From the NCBI RefSeq assembly GCF_022829585.1, contig NZ_JAKSYC010000158.1, forward strand, positions 23,121-87,120: a stretch of DNA of 64,000 bases, given 5' to 3'. Of this stretch, positions 10,801 to 19,060 are shown in pieces. The notes under the pieces were generated by a model. It saw nothing but the letters and a program-made list of their open reading frames with translations. It did no database searches and had not been told where the DNA came from. Numbering within the stretch: the first letter of the stretch is position 1; the number at the start of each line of letters is the position of its first letter. The position numbers and the translations under genes are program-made. The DNA is from Methylobacterium sp. J-026 (GTDB lineage Bacteria; Pseudomonadota; Alphaproteobacteria; Rhizobiales; Beijerinckiaceae).

Positions 10801-13346
10801 CCCGTGAGGCTGCCCGCGGTGCCGCCGGCCCCGATCTGGAGGGTCCCGGCCGCGATGGTGGTGCCGCCGGTATAGGCGTTGGCCCCGGCGAGCGTCAGGG
10901 TCCCGGCCCCGGCCTTGGTCAGGCCGCCGGCGCCGTCGAGGGTGCCGGCGAAGGTGGTGGAGCTGTCGTCGCCGCCGGCGGTGAGGCGGGCGGATCCGAG
11001 GGCGACGCGGCCCAGCCCGGCGAGCGACCCGACGGTCTCGGCGTCGGCCAGCGCCAGGGTCGCGCCGGACGCGACCGTGACGGCGCTGCGATCGCCGATC
11101 GCCTGGCCGCCGCGGGCCAGGAGGGTCCCGGCCGCCACGGTGGTGGCGCCCGTGTAGGTGTTGGTGCCGGCGAGCGTCAGGGTGCCGGCCCCGAGCTTGG
11201 CCAGCCCGCCCGATCCGGCGAGCGCCTGGGCGAGGGTGAAGCCGTTGGCCGGGTCGGCGATATCGAGGCCGCCGCCGTTCCGACCCCAGGTGATCGGCCG
11301 CGCCGTGGCGGTGAAGCCGGTGCCGGTGATCTGGAGGACGCCGCCGTCGAAGGTCAGGGGCGCCCCGGCGGCGCCGAGATTGGCCTCGCGCGACACCGAC
11401 AGGGTCCCGCCCGCCACGGTCGTGCCGCCGGAATAGCTGTTGGTCCCGGCCAGCGTCAGCGTGCCCGCGCCCAGCTTGATCAGGCTGCCCCGGGTCGGGA
11501 TGCCGGCGAAGGCGGCGATGCGGGTGGTCTCGACCTGCACCTCGGTCTGCCACGCGGCGGCGATGCCGGCGGCGATCTGAGTGTATTGGGCGCCGTTCGG
11601 GTCCGCGAGGTAGCTGGCCAGCTGGTTGCCGATGGCGGCGCGGGTGCCGCCCGAGAGATTGGTGAACGGCCAGTAAGGCCAGTAACTCCGCGCATTGAGG
11701 AACGCGGCCAGGACCCTGCTGCCGACGGGGTCGGCGTCGTTTGCGGTCACGGATGCGAGGAAGGCGGCCTGGCTTCGGCTGCGCAGCGCCGTGACGACGG
11801 CGTCGAGGGTGGCGCGGGTCGCCGGGAGGGCGGCCTGCAGGGCGGCGAGATTCAGCTTCGGGTCCTGGGCGGCCTTGCGGGTCGCCCAGGCGGCGGCCTC
11901 GGCGTCGTTCTCCTGCTTGCGCTGGACCAGGGCGTCCTCGGAGATGGCGTTGGACCAGGTGTCGTTCGTGCCGTCCGGGAGGTTGGCCGCGACGGGGCCG
12001 AGGAACTGTCCCGGTCCCCGCATGGCCTTGGCGAGGTCGATCACGCCCCAGCCCCAGACGGCGTTGGGGGCATTCGGGTTGGCGTCGGGCGTGCCCTGGA
12101 CGGCATCCCGGTGATAGGCGGTGGTCAGCAGGACGTCCCGGGCCTGCTCGTTGGTCATGTACGGATAGCGCTGCAGGATCACGGCCAGCGCCCCCGTGGC
12201 ATGCGGCGCCGCCATCGACGTGCCGTTGATCGTCGCGTAGCCGGTCTGGTTGCCCGGATCGATGTGCCAGCTCTTCGGATCCCAGGCATCGCCTGTCGAC
12301 CAATGCGCCGCCGTACTAGTGATCGCACTGCCGGGAGCGGCGATATACCAATATTTACTGGAGCCCGCCCTTACAGAATATTGATCGAGTACGACGCTGC
12401 CAGGATCGGACTGACCATTGTCGGCTTTCCGGGTCGCTCCGACGGCAACCCAATTCCGCTCGATGTCGGGCCGAAAGTAAGGAAGGACGGCTCGAATATC
12501 TGGGTTGCTGCTGCGTGTGTTTCCTGCGGCAAACACCAAAATGGTATCATACTGCTTGGCGACTTCATCGAGGGCATCAAAATAGGTTTTCTTGCCGAGG
12601 AACTTGGCGTAGGAGCTCCTCAATCCCGACAGGCTGTTATAGTCGTCCGAAGGCGGTGCGTTGCCCCAGGATGTGTTGATCACCCGTGCGCCAGCCGCGG
12701 AGACGCTGGCATAGGCATTCTTGAAGTACGAGTAATCAGCATTGGCGCCATAGGTCATCTTGTCGGTCGACTGCGTGTTGGCGACATAGACATTGGCGTT
12801 GAACGCCACGCCGTGCATGCCGTCGCCGTCCCGGGAGGCCGCGATCGTCCCGGTCACGTGTGTTCCGTGCGAATCGTTATAGGCGCCGTTATATGGCCCG
12901 GGGACAGAATAAGAATCGCCTTTCTTAAAGTAACTTTGTTGCGGAGACCGATTAATCGGGTTTCCAAACCAATCCATGAAATAAAATCCGTCCGACCCGA
13001 AGGTTCCGGTGATCGACACCGACTTGACGCGGCCGTCGGCGAATTCCGAATGAGACTGGAAAAAGCCTGAATCAACGACGCCGACCGTGACGCCGAGGCC
13101 GGTATAGCCGGCCGCATAGGCATCGGCAGCGTGTATCGCCTCCAGGCCCCAATCGACCTGGTATTCCTTCGTGCGCCAGCTCGCTGGGTCGGTGGCGGCC
13201 AGGCTCTGCGCCAGGGCGTGGTGCGAGATCGATGCGCTCAGGGCCGCCAAGCCGAAGCTCGACCGTCGCAGGGCGGTCGTGATCGATCGACGCCGATTGG
13301 TTTCAGCAGGTGTGCCGTTTCGGAATCCAGTCTGTACACGCATCAT
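7806..13346 (-). CDS. Autotransporter with subtilisin-type (S8) protease passenger
   Basis: This is an approximately 1846-residue type Va secreted protein. The N-terminal signal (RRSSFGLAALSASISHHALAQ) is followed by a subtilase domain with Asp (VVDSGF, D92), His (DSHGTHVTG, H160) and Ser (NGTSMAAP, S377). A long beta-helical passenger with repeated 'LAGTNSYSGGTTVAGGTL'-like units follows. The last 280 or so residues form an autotransporter beta-barrel ending in YRF with a terminal Phe. The ATG at 13346 is preferred to a GTG 12 codons upstream because AGGTG lies in front of it. The protease-coding third is clearly AT-richer than the passenger. Substrate unknown; it may process itself or other surface proteins. 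Confidence 0.92.
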   Translation of the reverse strand: MMRVQTGFRNGTPAETNRRRSITTALRRSSFGLAALSASISHHALAQSLAATDPASWRTKEYQVDWGLEAIHAADAYAAGYTGLGVTVGVVDSGFFQSHSEFADGRVKSVSITGTFGSDGFYFMDWFGNPINRSPQQSYFKKGDSYSVPGPYNGAYNDSHGTHVTGTIAASRDGDGMHGVAFNANVYVANTQSTDKMTYGANADYSYFKNAYASVSAAGARVINTSWGNAPPSDDYNSLSGLRSSYAKFLGKKTYFDALDEVAKQYDTILVFAAGNTRSSNPDIRAVLPYFRPDIERNWVAVGATRKADNGQSDPGSVVLDQYSVRAGSSKYWYIAAPGSAITSTAAHWSTGDAWDPKSWHIDPGNQTGYATINGTSMAAPHATGALAVILQRYPYMTNEQARDVLLTTAYHRDAVQGTPDANPNAPNAVWGWGVIDLAKAMRGPGQFLGPVAANLPDGTNDTWSNAISEDALVQRKQENDAEAAAWATRKAAQDPKLNLAALQAALPATRATLDAVVTALRSRSQAAFLASVTANDADPVGSRVLAAFLNARSYWPYWPFTNLSGGTRAAIGNQLASYLADPNGAQYTQIAAGIAAAWQTEVQVETTRIAAFAGIPTRGSLIKLGAGTLTLAGTNSYSGGTTVAGGTLSVSREANLGAAGAPLTFDGGVLQITGTGFTATARPITWGRNGGGLDIADPANGFTLAQALAGSGGLAKLGAGTLTLAGTNTYTGATTVAAGTLLARGGQAIGDRSAVTVASGATLALADAETVGSLAGLGRVALGSARLTAGGDDSSTTFAGTLDGAGGLTKAGAGTLTLAGANAYTGGTTIAAGTLQIGAGGTAGSLTGDVADAGILAFNRSDDTTFAGAVSGPGSLVQRGGGTLTLAGTNSYAGGTAILAGTLQIGAGGTTGSLTGDVADAGILAFNRSDDTTFAGAVSGPGAVIKRGAGTLTLTAAHGFTGPATVAAGGLALTASASLAAPVVTLAGTTLTQAGTLSGGLTNAGTAIASGAIAGGLTNTGTAITSGTVAGGVTNTGALTATAGALNGPIRNAGQVAVTGPVSSDAGFANAAQASLTVTGRYGLAGGLDNAGTVAVAEGGRLLAGRIANAGLLTVAAQGSVVDDLVNTGRLVNAGAYTADAVNAAGATLVNTGTFATVSAPFANAGTLVTTGSLTGGLTNTGFVQAAGVLAGPVANAPGAMVALTGPTAGLTRLTNDGAFDLGGTALTVGALTGTTAAATLGNGQLTVGTDGSSTGYAGQIVDGAGPTSLTKLGAGTLTLTGANSLSGPVSVYGGELAVTGGLPNAAVSLGAGSRLTGAGWFGSLALGAGSALAPGAGPGALGRIAVAGSLTLAPGSVYRVDATPDGRSDRVAVGGTATVAGARVEAVAGSGLYAPRTRYTILSAAGGVQGRFAGVSSTFAFLTPFLAYAPDAVVLTLARNDLDFAAVARTRDQRAAAGAVQAGAVGSVLYDAVAVLSAPQARAAFAALSGDGHASLAATAFAGAGLVREAVLDRLRWDGAPAARAYGSLPATDAADRPEPPAPGVVPVRRAQPEPVSLWGQGLGSLGHARADGNAAGLSRQSAGFVIGVDARLDGLGAEGLGVEGLGVDGLRLGAVGGHVETSFASPGQVQTGTLASTFGGVYGSLGAGPAVLRFGALAADEPARLRRVVAFPGLTDTPTARTGGRSVQGFGEAGYRIALGAGAALEPFVGAGAVALGRDRFAEQGGAAALTGAARGSLLPTATAGLRAEARLDPEAALPVSVHALAGYRRTFGDGVPAAALAFRGTGARFVSAGLPIDRDALVAEAGLAVLISPAASLGLSYTGQIGARAQDHAAQGSFTYRF
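10521..10928 (-). repeat. Tandem 204-bp duplication inside the autotransporter passenger
   Basis: Two consecutive 204-base units, starting at 10521 and 10725, are nearly identical over their first 90 or so bases and strongly similar after that. Each encodes 68 residues of beta-helix containing LTGDVADAGILAFNRSDDT. Such close DNA identity suggests recent duplication and a hotspot for passenger length change. Confidence 0.8.
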
Positions 13347-13992
13347 GAAGCACCTGAAAATCTGTCGATAGCGATGCAACACCGTGCTGTTCCCACCGTG
13401 ATCGAGGTAGATCCGGGCGATCGGGAAGGCATTCGCCTAAAACGACGGAGATTAGGTGGAATAAAGTTCCAAATCGCAAGCCACCACATACGATCATTAC
13501 ACGATCGTATCATAAGATAGGAAATTTTACAGATTTTGTGCGATATCAAAATTCCGACCGCCGGTCTCGTAATAGGCAGCCGACTATATTCTTGAGTGGC
13601 GTGATTTGGGCGCGTCTTCGCCCGCCAGCCTTCGGGAGGTCATGGGGTGGTTCCCGCCGAGGACGCGGTTTTCCTCTCAGGCCGTGATTGAAATGTCACA
13701 ATGACCGTCTGGACGCGGCCGGGATCGGCAAGCCCCCCGAAACGACTGTCGGTTCGGCGCCAATGCCGGTCGCCTCAGGGTTTGAGGCGGCCCCCGATGT
13801 GCTGTCACCGGATGCGATGCGGATCACGCGCAGGGCACCGGCACGGCCCCGTCGCAAGGGGCAGCGGTAGCGGAACGGACGGGTTCGTCCGATGCCCAGA
13901 CATCGCCGGGTCGGGCAGATCCGGACGGCATGCAGTCGGCGCCTGTTTTATCGGCAAGCCGAGCGTGGTGGCGCGCCCGCCGGGTCTACGCC
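13347..13992. other. AT-richer intergenic region upstream of the autotransporter
   Basis: These 646 bases carry no convincing gene. The part next to the autotransporter (13440-13620) is notably AT-rich and should hold its promoter. It contains an inverted repeat TACGATC (13489-13495) / GATCGTA (13503-13509) that could be an operator. From 13620 to 13992 I see nothing interpretable. Confidence 0.5.
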
Positions 13993-14574
13993 CTACGCCC
14001 CGGGCCGGTCCTCGGATCCCGTGCCGAGCGCCCGCTGGACCATCACGCTGTCCGACCAATGGCCGTACTTGAACGCCACCGCCCGCAGATAGCCAGCCTG
14101 GACGAAGCCGCAGGCCTCGTGGAGGCGCAGGGAGGCGGCGTTCTCGGCGTCGATATAGCCGATCATCTGGCGGTAGCCGCCGGCCGCGCAGGCCTCGATC
14201 AGGGCCGGCAGGAGGCGGCGCCCGATCCCGGCGTGCAGGTGGTCGGGATGCACGTAGATCGAGTGCTTGAGGGTGTAGCGGTAGGCCGGGCGCTTCCGGA
14301 ACGGCACCGCGTAGGCGTAGCCCGCGACCTGGCCGGCGCGCTCGGCCACGAGGTGGGGCAGGCGCTTCTTGCGCATGGTCTTGCGCCGCCGCTTCAGATC
14401 GTCGGGGAGCAGGCGGTCCTCCTCGGCGACGCCGACATCGCTCACGCCCTTGCTGATGTGGTGTTCGTAGATCGCCACCATCGCCTCGACATCGGCGTCC
14501 GAGGAGGCGCGGATGACGATGTCCGGGCAGGGTTGCGCGACCGGCGGGCCGGGGGTCTCGACCTCGATCTCCAT
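13993..14574 (-). CDS. GNAT-family N-acetyltransferase (phosphinothricin acetyltransferase-like)
   Basis: The 193-residue protein contains one GNAT fold, with IVIRASSDADVEAMVAIYEHHI at the start, an acetyl-CoA loop around HAGIGRRLLPALIEA, and the C-terminal ASLRLHEACGFVQAGYLR. The pattern is that of the Pat/Bar branch, which acetylates amino groups of small molecules. Its start codon shares one base with the stop of the upstream decarboxylase gene (TGATG on the minus strand), so the two are translationally coupled. A role in acetylating the amine produced by the decarboxylase is inferred from this coupling only. Confidence 0.85.
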   Translation of the reverse strand: MEIEVETPGPPVAQPCPDIVIRASSDADVEAMVAIYEHHISKGVSDVGVAEEDRLLPDDLKRRRKTMRKKRLPHLVAERAGQVAGYAYAVPFRKRPAYRYTLKHSIYVHPDHLHAGIGRRLLPALIEACAAGGYRQMIGYIDAENAASLRLHEACGFVQAGYLRAVAFKYGHWSDSVMVQRALGTGSEDRPGA

Positions 14575-16919
14575 CAGGCGCCCTCTCGGACCACGTAGGT
14601 GTGAAAGCGGATCCGCCCGTCCGGGTCGACCTCCCGGTAGACGCCCTGGATCTCGGCCTCGAAGCCCGGGAACAGGTTGGCGGAGGCCTCGAACATCTTG
14701 AAATAGTCGAGCATCGGCTTGGCCCGCTCGTCCAGGCGCTCGCCGGGCAGGACCGTGCCGATGCCCGGGGGGTAGACCAGCATCAGGGTGGTGGCGATCC
14801 GCCCCTCGGCCTCGGCGATCGGCACGTAATCGACCTTGTTGCGGGTCAGCATCTGGGCGGCGCGCTTGGGCGCCATCACCATCTCGGGCAGGTGCTCGGG
14901 GGCGAATTGGCGCCGCTGCAGCGCCGAGGTGCCAGCCTCCCGGTGGAAGGCGTGGAACTCGCCGCAGAGCTCGCGCAGGCGCACCCCGCGGTAGCGGTTC
15001 GGCCGGCGCGCCACGAATTCGGGCATGGCCTCCTCCAGCGGGACGTTGTCGTCGTGGAGCCGCTTGAAGGCGACGAGGCCCGAGATCAGCGTGCCGGCCT
15101 TGGAGGATTCGACCCCCGGGGTCAGCAGGAAGAGCAGCGAGTTCAGGTCGTTCTTCTCGGCGACGATCCGGTTCTCACGCAGGTACTGGGCCACGATCGG
15201 CGCCGGCACGCCGTGATCGGCATAGGCGCCGGTCTTCCGGTCGAAGCCCGGGGTCAGCACGGTGAGCTTGTTCGGGTCGGTGATGGCGTAGCCCGGGGCC
15301 ACGTGGGTGAAGCCGTGCCAGCGCGCGCCCGGCTTCAGCTCCCAGTGCCGGGGGGTGGCGGCGAGCTCGTCGGTCGCCACGCTCTCCCAGGGCACCTCGG
15401 CCCCGTCGGCGTTCACGGTCACGTCCGGCACGAACGGGTCGAAGAACCAGCGCCGGGCGGGGTCGCGCTCGTGCTCCTCGAATTCCCGACGGATCGCCCG
15501 GACCTTCTTGCGCCACTCGATCCCGAGCCGGATCGTGTCGTCCCACAGGATCATGCCCGAGCGCCCCTTCATCATCTGGGCGCCGACATCGAGGGAGGCG
15601 AAGAGCGGGTAGAACGGCGAGGTCGAGGCGTGGACCAGAAAACTCTCGTTGAGCCGCTTGTGCTCGACCCGCCGTGTCTGGCCGCGGATATGCCCGTCCC
15701 GCGTGTGGATCTGCGAGGCCTGGGAGAAGCTCGCGAGCTGCTTGTGGGTCGATTGCGTGGCGACGATGCCCGGCGAGGTCTCGTCGAGGCCGGTCAGCCC
15801 CATGGCGAAGCGCCTTGCGTAGAGCGGGTGGAACTTCATGAAGCCCGCCCAGGCCTCGTCGAACAGGATGTAGTCGCAGAGGTGGCCGATCTTCTCCAGG
15901 ATCACCTGCGCGTCGTAGATCGTGCCGTCGTAGGTGCATTGCTCGATCACCGCGACCCGGAACGGCCGCTCCCGGCGCCACGCCTCGGGATCGGTCACCA
16001 GCGGGTTCGCGCGGATCTTTTCCCGGATCCGGGTCTCGTTCAGGGCCTCGTGGTAGATCGGGCCGATCAGCCCGTAGGCATTGCGGTCGGTCTCCAGGAA
16101 GATCGGGATGCCGCCGCCGAGGAACAGGGCGCCGTGATGGGCCGCCTTGTGGTTGTTGCGGTCGAACAGGACCAAGTCGTCCTCGGCCACCAGGGAGGAC
16201 AGCACGATCTTGTTGGAGGCCGAGGTGCCGTTGAGGACGAAGTAGGTCTTTTCGGCCCCGAAGATCTTGGCGGCCTCCTTCTGGGCCTTGAGCGCCGGAC
16301 CCTCGTGGGTCAGCAGGTCGCCGAGATCGAGCACCGAATTGTCGAGGTCGTCGCGAAAGATCGCCTCGCCGAGATGCTCGACGAAGATCCGGCCGATCGG
16401 CGACCGGTTGTAGAAGATGCCGCCGTTGTGGCCCGGGCAGGTCCAGAGCTGGTTGCCCTTCTCGGCATAGTCGACCAGCGCGCCGAAGAACGGCGTCTTC
16501 AGGGTCTGGGCGTATTGCGTGACCCGGCTGACCAGGCCGCGGGCGATGAATTCGGGGGTCTCTTCCGCCAGGAAGATGTAGCCGTCGATGAAGTCGAGCA
16601 ATTCGACCGGGATGTCCTCCAGCCGCTTGCGGCGGACCATGATGACGATCGGCATCTCCAGGCCGCGCTTGCGCATCATGTCGATCAGGGCGGCGGCCTT
16701 GCCGTCGAGGCCGCGCTTGCCCCAGTCGACCACGAGGCAGCCCACCGCCGCGTCGGTCTGCACGGCGATGGCCGCGTCCTCGACCCGCCGGGCGCGCACC
16801 ACCTCGAAGCCGCGATGCTCGACCGCCGCCACGATCTGGGCGACGCGCGCGCCCTCCAGGTCATCCGGATCGAAGGCCGGGGCGCACATCAGGACCGTGA
16901 AGCGACGGTGGAAGTCCAT
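14574..16919 (-). CDS. Ornithine/lysine/arginine decarboxylase, fold-type I PLP enzyme
   Basis: The 781-residue protein belongs to the large bacterial basic amino acid decarboxylases. An N-terminal response-regulator-like wing domain (residues 1-140) precedes the PLP domain, with CPGHNGGIFYNRSPIGRIF near 161-179, FVLNGTSASNKIV, and the Schiff-base lysine K393 in ATQSTHKQLASFSQ. A C-terminal domain follows, with PYPPG-like VYPPGIGTVLPGE. These enzymes produce putrescine, cadaverine or agmatine, for polyamine synthesis or acid resistance. Substrate cannot be assigned by eye. It is the first gene of a coupled pair with a GNAT acetyltransferase; a spermidine-synthase-like gene lies about 0.4 kb upstream on the same strand. 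Confidence 0.9.
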   Translation of the reverse strand: MDFHRRFTVLMCAPAFDPDDLEGARVAQIVAAVEHRGFEVVRARRVEDAAIAVQTDAAVGCLVVDWGKRGLDGKAAALIDMMRKRGLEMPIVIMVRRKRLEDIPVELLDFIDGYIFLAEETPEFIARGLVSRVTQYAQTLKTPFFGALVDYAEKGNQLWTCPGHNGGIFYNRSPIGRIFVEHLGEAIFRDDLDNSVLDLGDLLTHEGPALKAQKEAAKIFGAEKTYFVLNGTSASNKIVLSSLVAEDDLVLFDRNNHKAAHHGALFLGGGIPIFLETDRNAYGLIGPIYHEALNETRIREKIRANPLVTDPEAWRRERPFRVAVIEQCTYDGTIYDAQVILEKIGHLCDYILFDEAWAGFMKFHPLYARRFAMGLTGLDETSPGIVATQSTHKQLASFSQASQIHTRDGHIRGQTRRVEHKRLNESFLVHASTSPFYPLFASLDVGAQMMKGRSGMILWDDTIRLGIEWRKKVRAIRREFEEHERDPARRWFFDPFVPDVTVNADGAEVPWESVATDELAATPRHWELKPGARWHGFTHVAPGYAITDPNKLTVLTPGFDRKTGAYADHGVPAPIVAQYLRENRIVAEKNDLNSLLFLLTPGVESSKAGTLISGLVAFKRLHDDNVPLEEAMPEFVARRPNRYRGVRLRELCGEFHAFHREAGTSALQRRQFAPEHLPEMVMAPKRAAQMLTRNKVDYVPIAEAEGRIATTLMLVYPPGIGTVLPGERLDERAKPMLDYFKMFEASANLFPGFEAEIQGVYREVDPDGRIRFHTYVVREGA

Positions 16920-17012
16920 GGAGCCCTCTCTGCCTCGGCTGCAGCGAGTGCCTTTCTGGCCCGTCTGCGACGATTGGATGACAGCGCCCGGGCCGGGACG
17001 GGCGCGAGGGTG

Positions 17013-17219
17013 TCAGGCGCTCCCCGACCGCCCGTCATGCCCGATCAGCCGCTCGACTTCGGCCAGGGCGACGGCGCGGGCGGCGTGCTCGGAGGCGTGC
17101 GGGCGGTACGACCCCCGGACCAGCTTGCCGCGGTCGCGGATCGCCCAGGTGAAGCGGCCCGGATCGTGCCGGCTCGGCCTGACCTCGACCGTGTAGAGAG
17201 GCCCGTCATTCGCACCCAT
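17013..17219 (-). CDS. Small conserved-type hypothetical protein (68 aa)
   Basis: The short frame runs MGANDGPLYTVEVRPSRHDP to a C-terminus ending GHDGRSGSA, with a strand-like TWAIRDRGKLVRGS core and a helical HAARAVALAEVERLIG. Composition looks like a genuine compact protein and not a shadow frame. It lies between the decarboxylase and the spermidine-synthase-like gene, on the same strand as both. The ATG at 17219 follows a gap from the neighbouring gene. No function recognised. Confidence 0.5.
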   Translation of the reverse strand: MGANDGPLYTVEVRPSRHDPGRFTWAIRDRGKLVRGSYRPHASEHAARAVALAEVERLIGHDGRSGSA

Positions 17220-17286
17220 GGGGGGAATGTGCGGAACCTCGCGGTGCCGGGATAGGGGGTGCGACCGTGAGCGGCAGCGCGCCGGA

Positions 17287-18009
17287 TCAGCGGGTTTTCT
17301 CCGGCCGGCCGGGGACGGCCGGAGCCCCCGGCGCCGCGCCCCGCGTCCCGAGCCAGACCACATGCTTGGGACCGCTGCCGCGGCCGCTGGCATGGACGCG
17401 CCGCTCGTCCACGTCGAAGCCGGAGCGCTGCATCCGGCTCTTGAACTTCCGGTCCGGGGCCCCCGACCAGACCCCCAGGATGCCCCCCGGCCGCAGCGCC
17501 CAATGGGCCCGCTTGAGGCCCCAGCTGTCGTAGAGCCGGTCGTTGGAGCGGCGCATCAGGCCCTCCGGGCCGTTGTCGACGTCGAGCAGGATCGCGTCGT
17601 AGCGCGCCGGCGCCGCCTGGATCAGGCGGTTCACGTCGGCCTCCTGCAGGTCGACCCGGGGATCGTCCAGGCAGCCGGCGAAGACGTGGGCCAGCGGGCC
17701 CCGGGCCCAGGCGATCACCGCCGGCACCAGCTCGGCCACCACCACACGCGCCTCGGGGCCGAGATTCTCCAGGGCCGCCCGCAGGGTGAAGCCCATGCCG
17801 AGGCCGCCGATCAGGATCCGGGCCCGGGGCCGGTCCGCCAGCCGCGCGCAGGTCAGCGCCGCGAGCGCCACTTCGGAGCCGCTGCGGCGGTTGTTCATCA
17901 GCTCGATCGTGTCGGCCAGGATCGCGAACTCCTCGCCGCGCCGCATCAGGCGCAGGTCGGTGCCGCCGCCGGGCACGGATCCGGTATCGAGATGAACCCA
18001 GGGTATCAC
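17287..18009 (-). CDS. Spermidine synthase-like SAM-dependent transferase
   Basis: This 240-residue Rossmann-fold protein has ILIGGLGMGFTLRAAL (SAM/decarboxylated-SAM glycine loop), VVVAELVPAVIAWARG (acidic residue at the end of strand 2) and YDAILLDVDNGPEGLM, the layout of the spermidine synthase family. It lacks the full N-terminal beta domain of canonical SpeE, so it may be a methyltransferase relative. Proximity to the decarboxylase supports polyamine chemistry but does not prove it. The start at 18009 is 65 bases from one arm of a large inverted repeat. Confidence 0.72.
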   Translation of the reverse strand: MIPWVHLDTGSVPGGGTDLRLMRRGEEFAILADTIELMNNRRSGSEVALAALTCARLADRPRARILIGGLGMGFTLRAALENLGPEARVVVAELVPAVIAWARGPLAHVFAGCLDDPRVDLQEADVNRLIQAAPARYDAILLDVDNGPEGLMRRSNDRLYDSWGLKRAHWALRPGGILGVWSGAPDRKFKSRMQRSGFDVDERRVHASGRGSGPKHVVWLGTRGAAPGAPAVPGRPEKTR

Positions 18010-18073
18010 GGACGGCGTCCTCGGTTGGCTTGGGGCCCGGCCCGGATCGGGGCCGGGATTCCGGTTTTCTGGG

Positions 18074-18122
18074 CCGCGCCGTTCCGCACGAAGGCCAGCG
18101 GCCTTCGTGCGGAACGGCGCGG
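18074..18122. repeat. Perfect 23-bp inverted repeat with 3-base loop
   Basis: Bases 18074-18096 are the exact reverse complement of 18100-18122 with loop AGC. The arms contain GTTCCGCACGAAGGCC. It lies between two divergent gene starts (18009 and 18234), where a terminator would not be expected. It could be a REP-like element or a regulatory hairpin. Confidence 0.85.
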
Positions 18123-18233
18123 GGGATCACTGCGGATCGGCCAGGGCGCACCGGGCGCGGCATGTGCGCACCGCGCAACCCCCGCCCGCCGCCGCGGCTT
18201 GCCGCGACCGATTCCGGCGGCGTATCAGCACCT

Positions 18234-18485
18234 ATGGCCAAGCGCATCAAGTCGAGACCGCAGGAGCGGGGCTTTGTTCTGTTCGATATCGTCTACACCG
18301 ACGGCTCCCGGGCCTCGAATCGGCGGGTGCCGGTCGAGATCCTGGGCGGCCTGGACGGTGACGAGCCGGCCCGCCAGCTCATCGCCGAGCAGGAGGAGGA
18401 GATCGCCCGCAAGTCCGGGCGGCCGGGCCGCGAGATCCAGAGCCTGACCCGCTCGCCCGTGATCAAGCCCAAGCCGATCGAGTGA
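18234..18485 (+). CDS. Hypothetical protein (83 aa), Lys/Arg/Glu-rich
   Basis: Begins MAKRIKSRPQERGFVLFDIV and ends VIKPKPIE. A predicted beta-strand pair around FVLFDIVYTDGSRASNRRVP is followed by a charged helix (RQLIAEQEEEIARKSG). It looks like a real small cytosolic protein, perhaps nucleic-acid-associated from its charge, but no family is recognised. The ATG at 18234 is the first start after the inverted repeat; the longer upstream frame is low-complexity. Confidence 0.62.
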   Translation: MAKRIKSRPQERGFVLFDIVYTDGSRASNRRVPVEILGGLDGDEPARQLIAEQEEEIARKSGRPGREIQSLTRSPVIKPKPIE

Positions 18486-18512
18486 CCGGACCGCGCCCCG
18501 GACGGGGCGCGG

Positions 18513-18968
18513 TCAGGCGGTCTCGGCCAGCCGGCGGGCGACCTCGTCCCGCAGGGCGGCGTTCATCTCGGCGAACCGGGCCTGCGTGCGGGCCCGCAGC
18601 CACGGGAACAGGACGGGGGCGAGCCAGCCCGCGAAGGTTTCCGCCTGGACGAGGCCGACGCCCTGCCGGGTCTCGGTGATCCGGAAATCGTGCGTGCCGG
18701 TGATCAGCGGCGGCATCGGGATGCCACCGCGCCAGGTCAGCCGCCGGCCGGGCTCCCAAGCGGTGACCTGCACCCGCACCGTCCGGTAGGCGCGGCCGTT
18801 CAGGGTCAGCTCCAGGCGCCAGCGCGCGCCCGCCCGCAGCGGGCCCTCCGCCCGGCGGATGAACGGGTTCCAGGCCGGGTAGGCGTCCAGGTCGGTCAGC
18901 ACCGACCAGACCATCCCGGCCCGGGCCGGGATCGCGATCTCCGTGCTGCTGACCCTGCCCTCACGCAT
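18513..18968 (-). CDS. SRPBCC (START/Bet v1-like) domain protein
   Basis: A 151-residue single-domain protein. The typical polyketide cyclase/SRPBCC pattern is seen: IAIPARAGMVWSVLTDLDAYPAWNPF at residues 11-36, a central beta-sheet (ARWRLELTLNGRAYRTVRVQV), and a final long helix (LRARTQARFAEMNAALRDEV). Members bind hydrophobic ligands in a deep pocket. No partner enzyme adjoins it, so the ligand is unknown. It is convergent with the small 18234-18485 gene. Confidence 0.82.
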   Translation of the reverse strand: MREGRVSSTEIAIPARAGMVWSVLTDLDAYPAWNPFIRRAEGPLRAGARWRLELTLNGRAYRTVRVQVTAWEPGRRLTWRGGIPMPPLITGTHDFRITETRQGVGLVQAETFAGWLAPVLFPWLRARTQARFAEMNAALRDEVARRLAETA

Positions 18969-19060
18969 GCGTCCCTCCCGGCGCGCCGGTGCCCGTCCGG
19001 GCCCGGCTGGCATCCCGTCCTGCCCCCCGCGCAGACCGCCGCCGCGGGGGCCGGTTGCGG

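Noticed and set aside
10521..10928. CRISPR-like direct repeats
   Set aside because: The repeats are contiguous, coding and in frame with the beta-helix; there are no unique spacers.
7839..13070. 1743-codon frame antisense to the autotransporter
   Set aside because: It is Gly/Arg/Ala-rich low-complexity sequence mirroring the passenger repeats, with no domain.
14601..17255. 884-codon frame antisense to the decarboxylase
   Set aside because: Shadow of a gene with clear PLP motifs; no recognisable fold.
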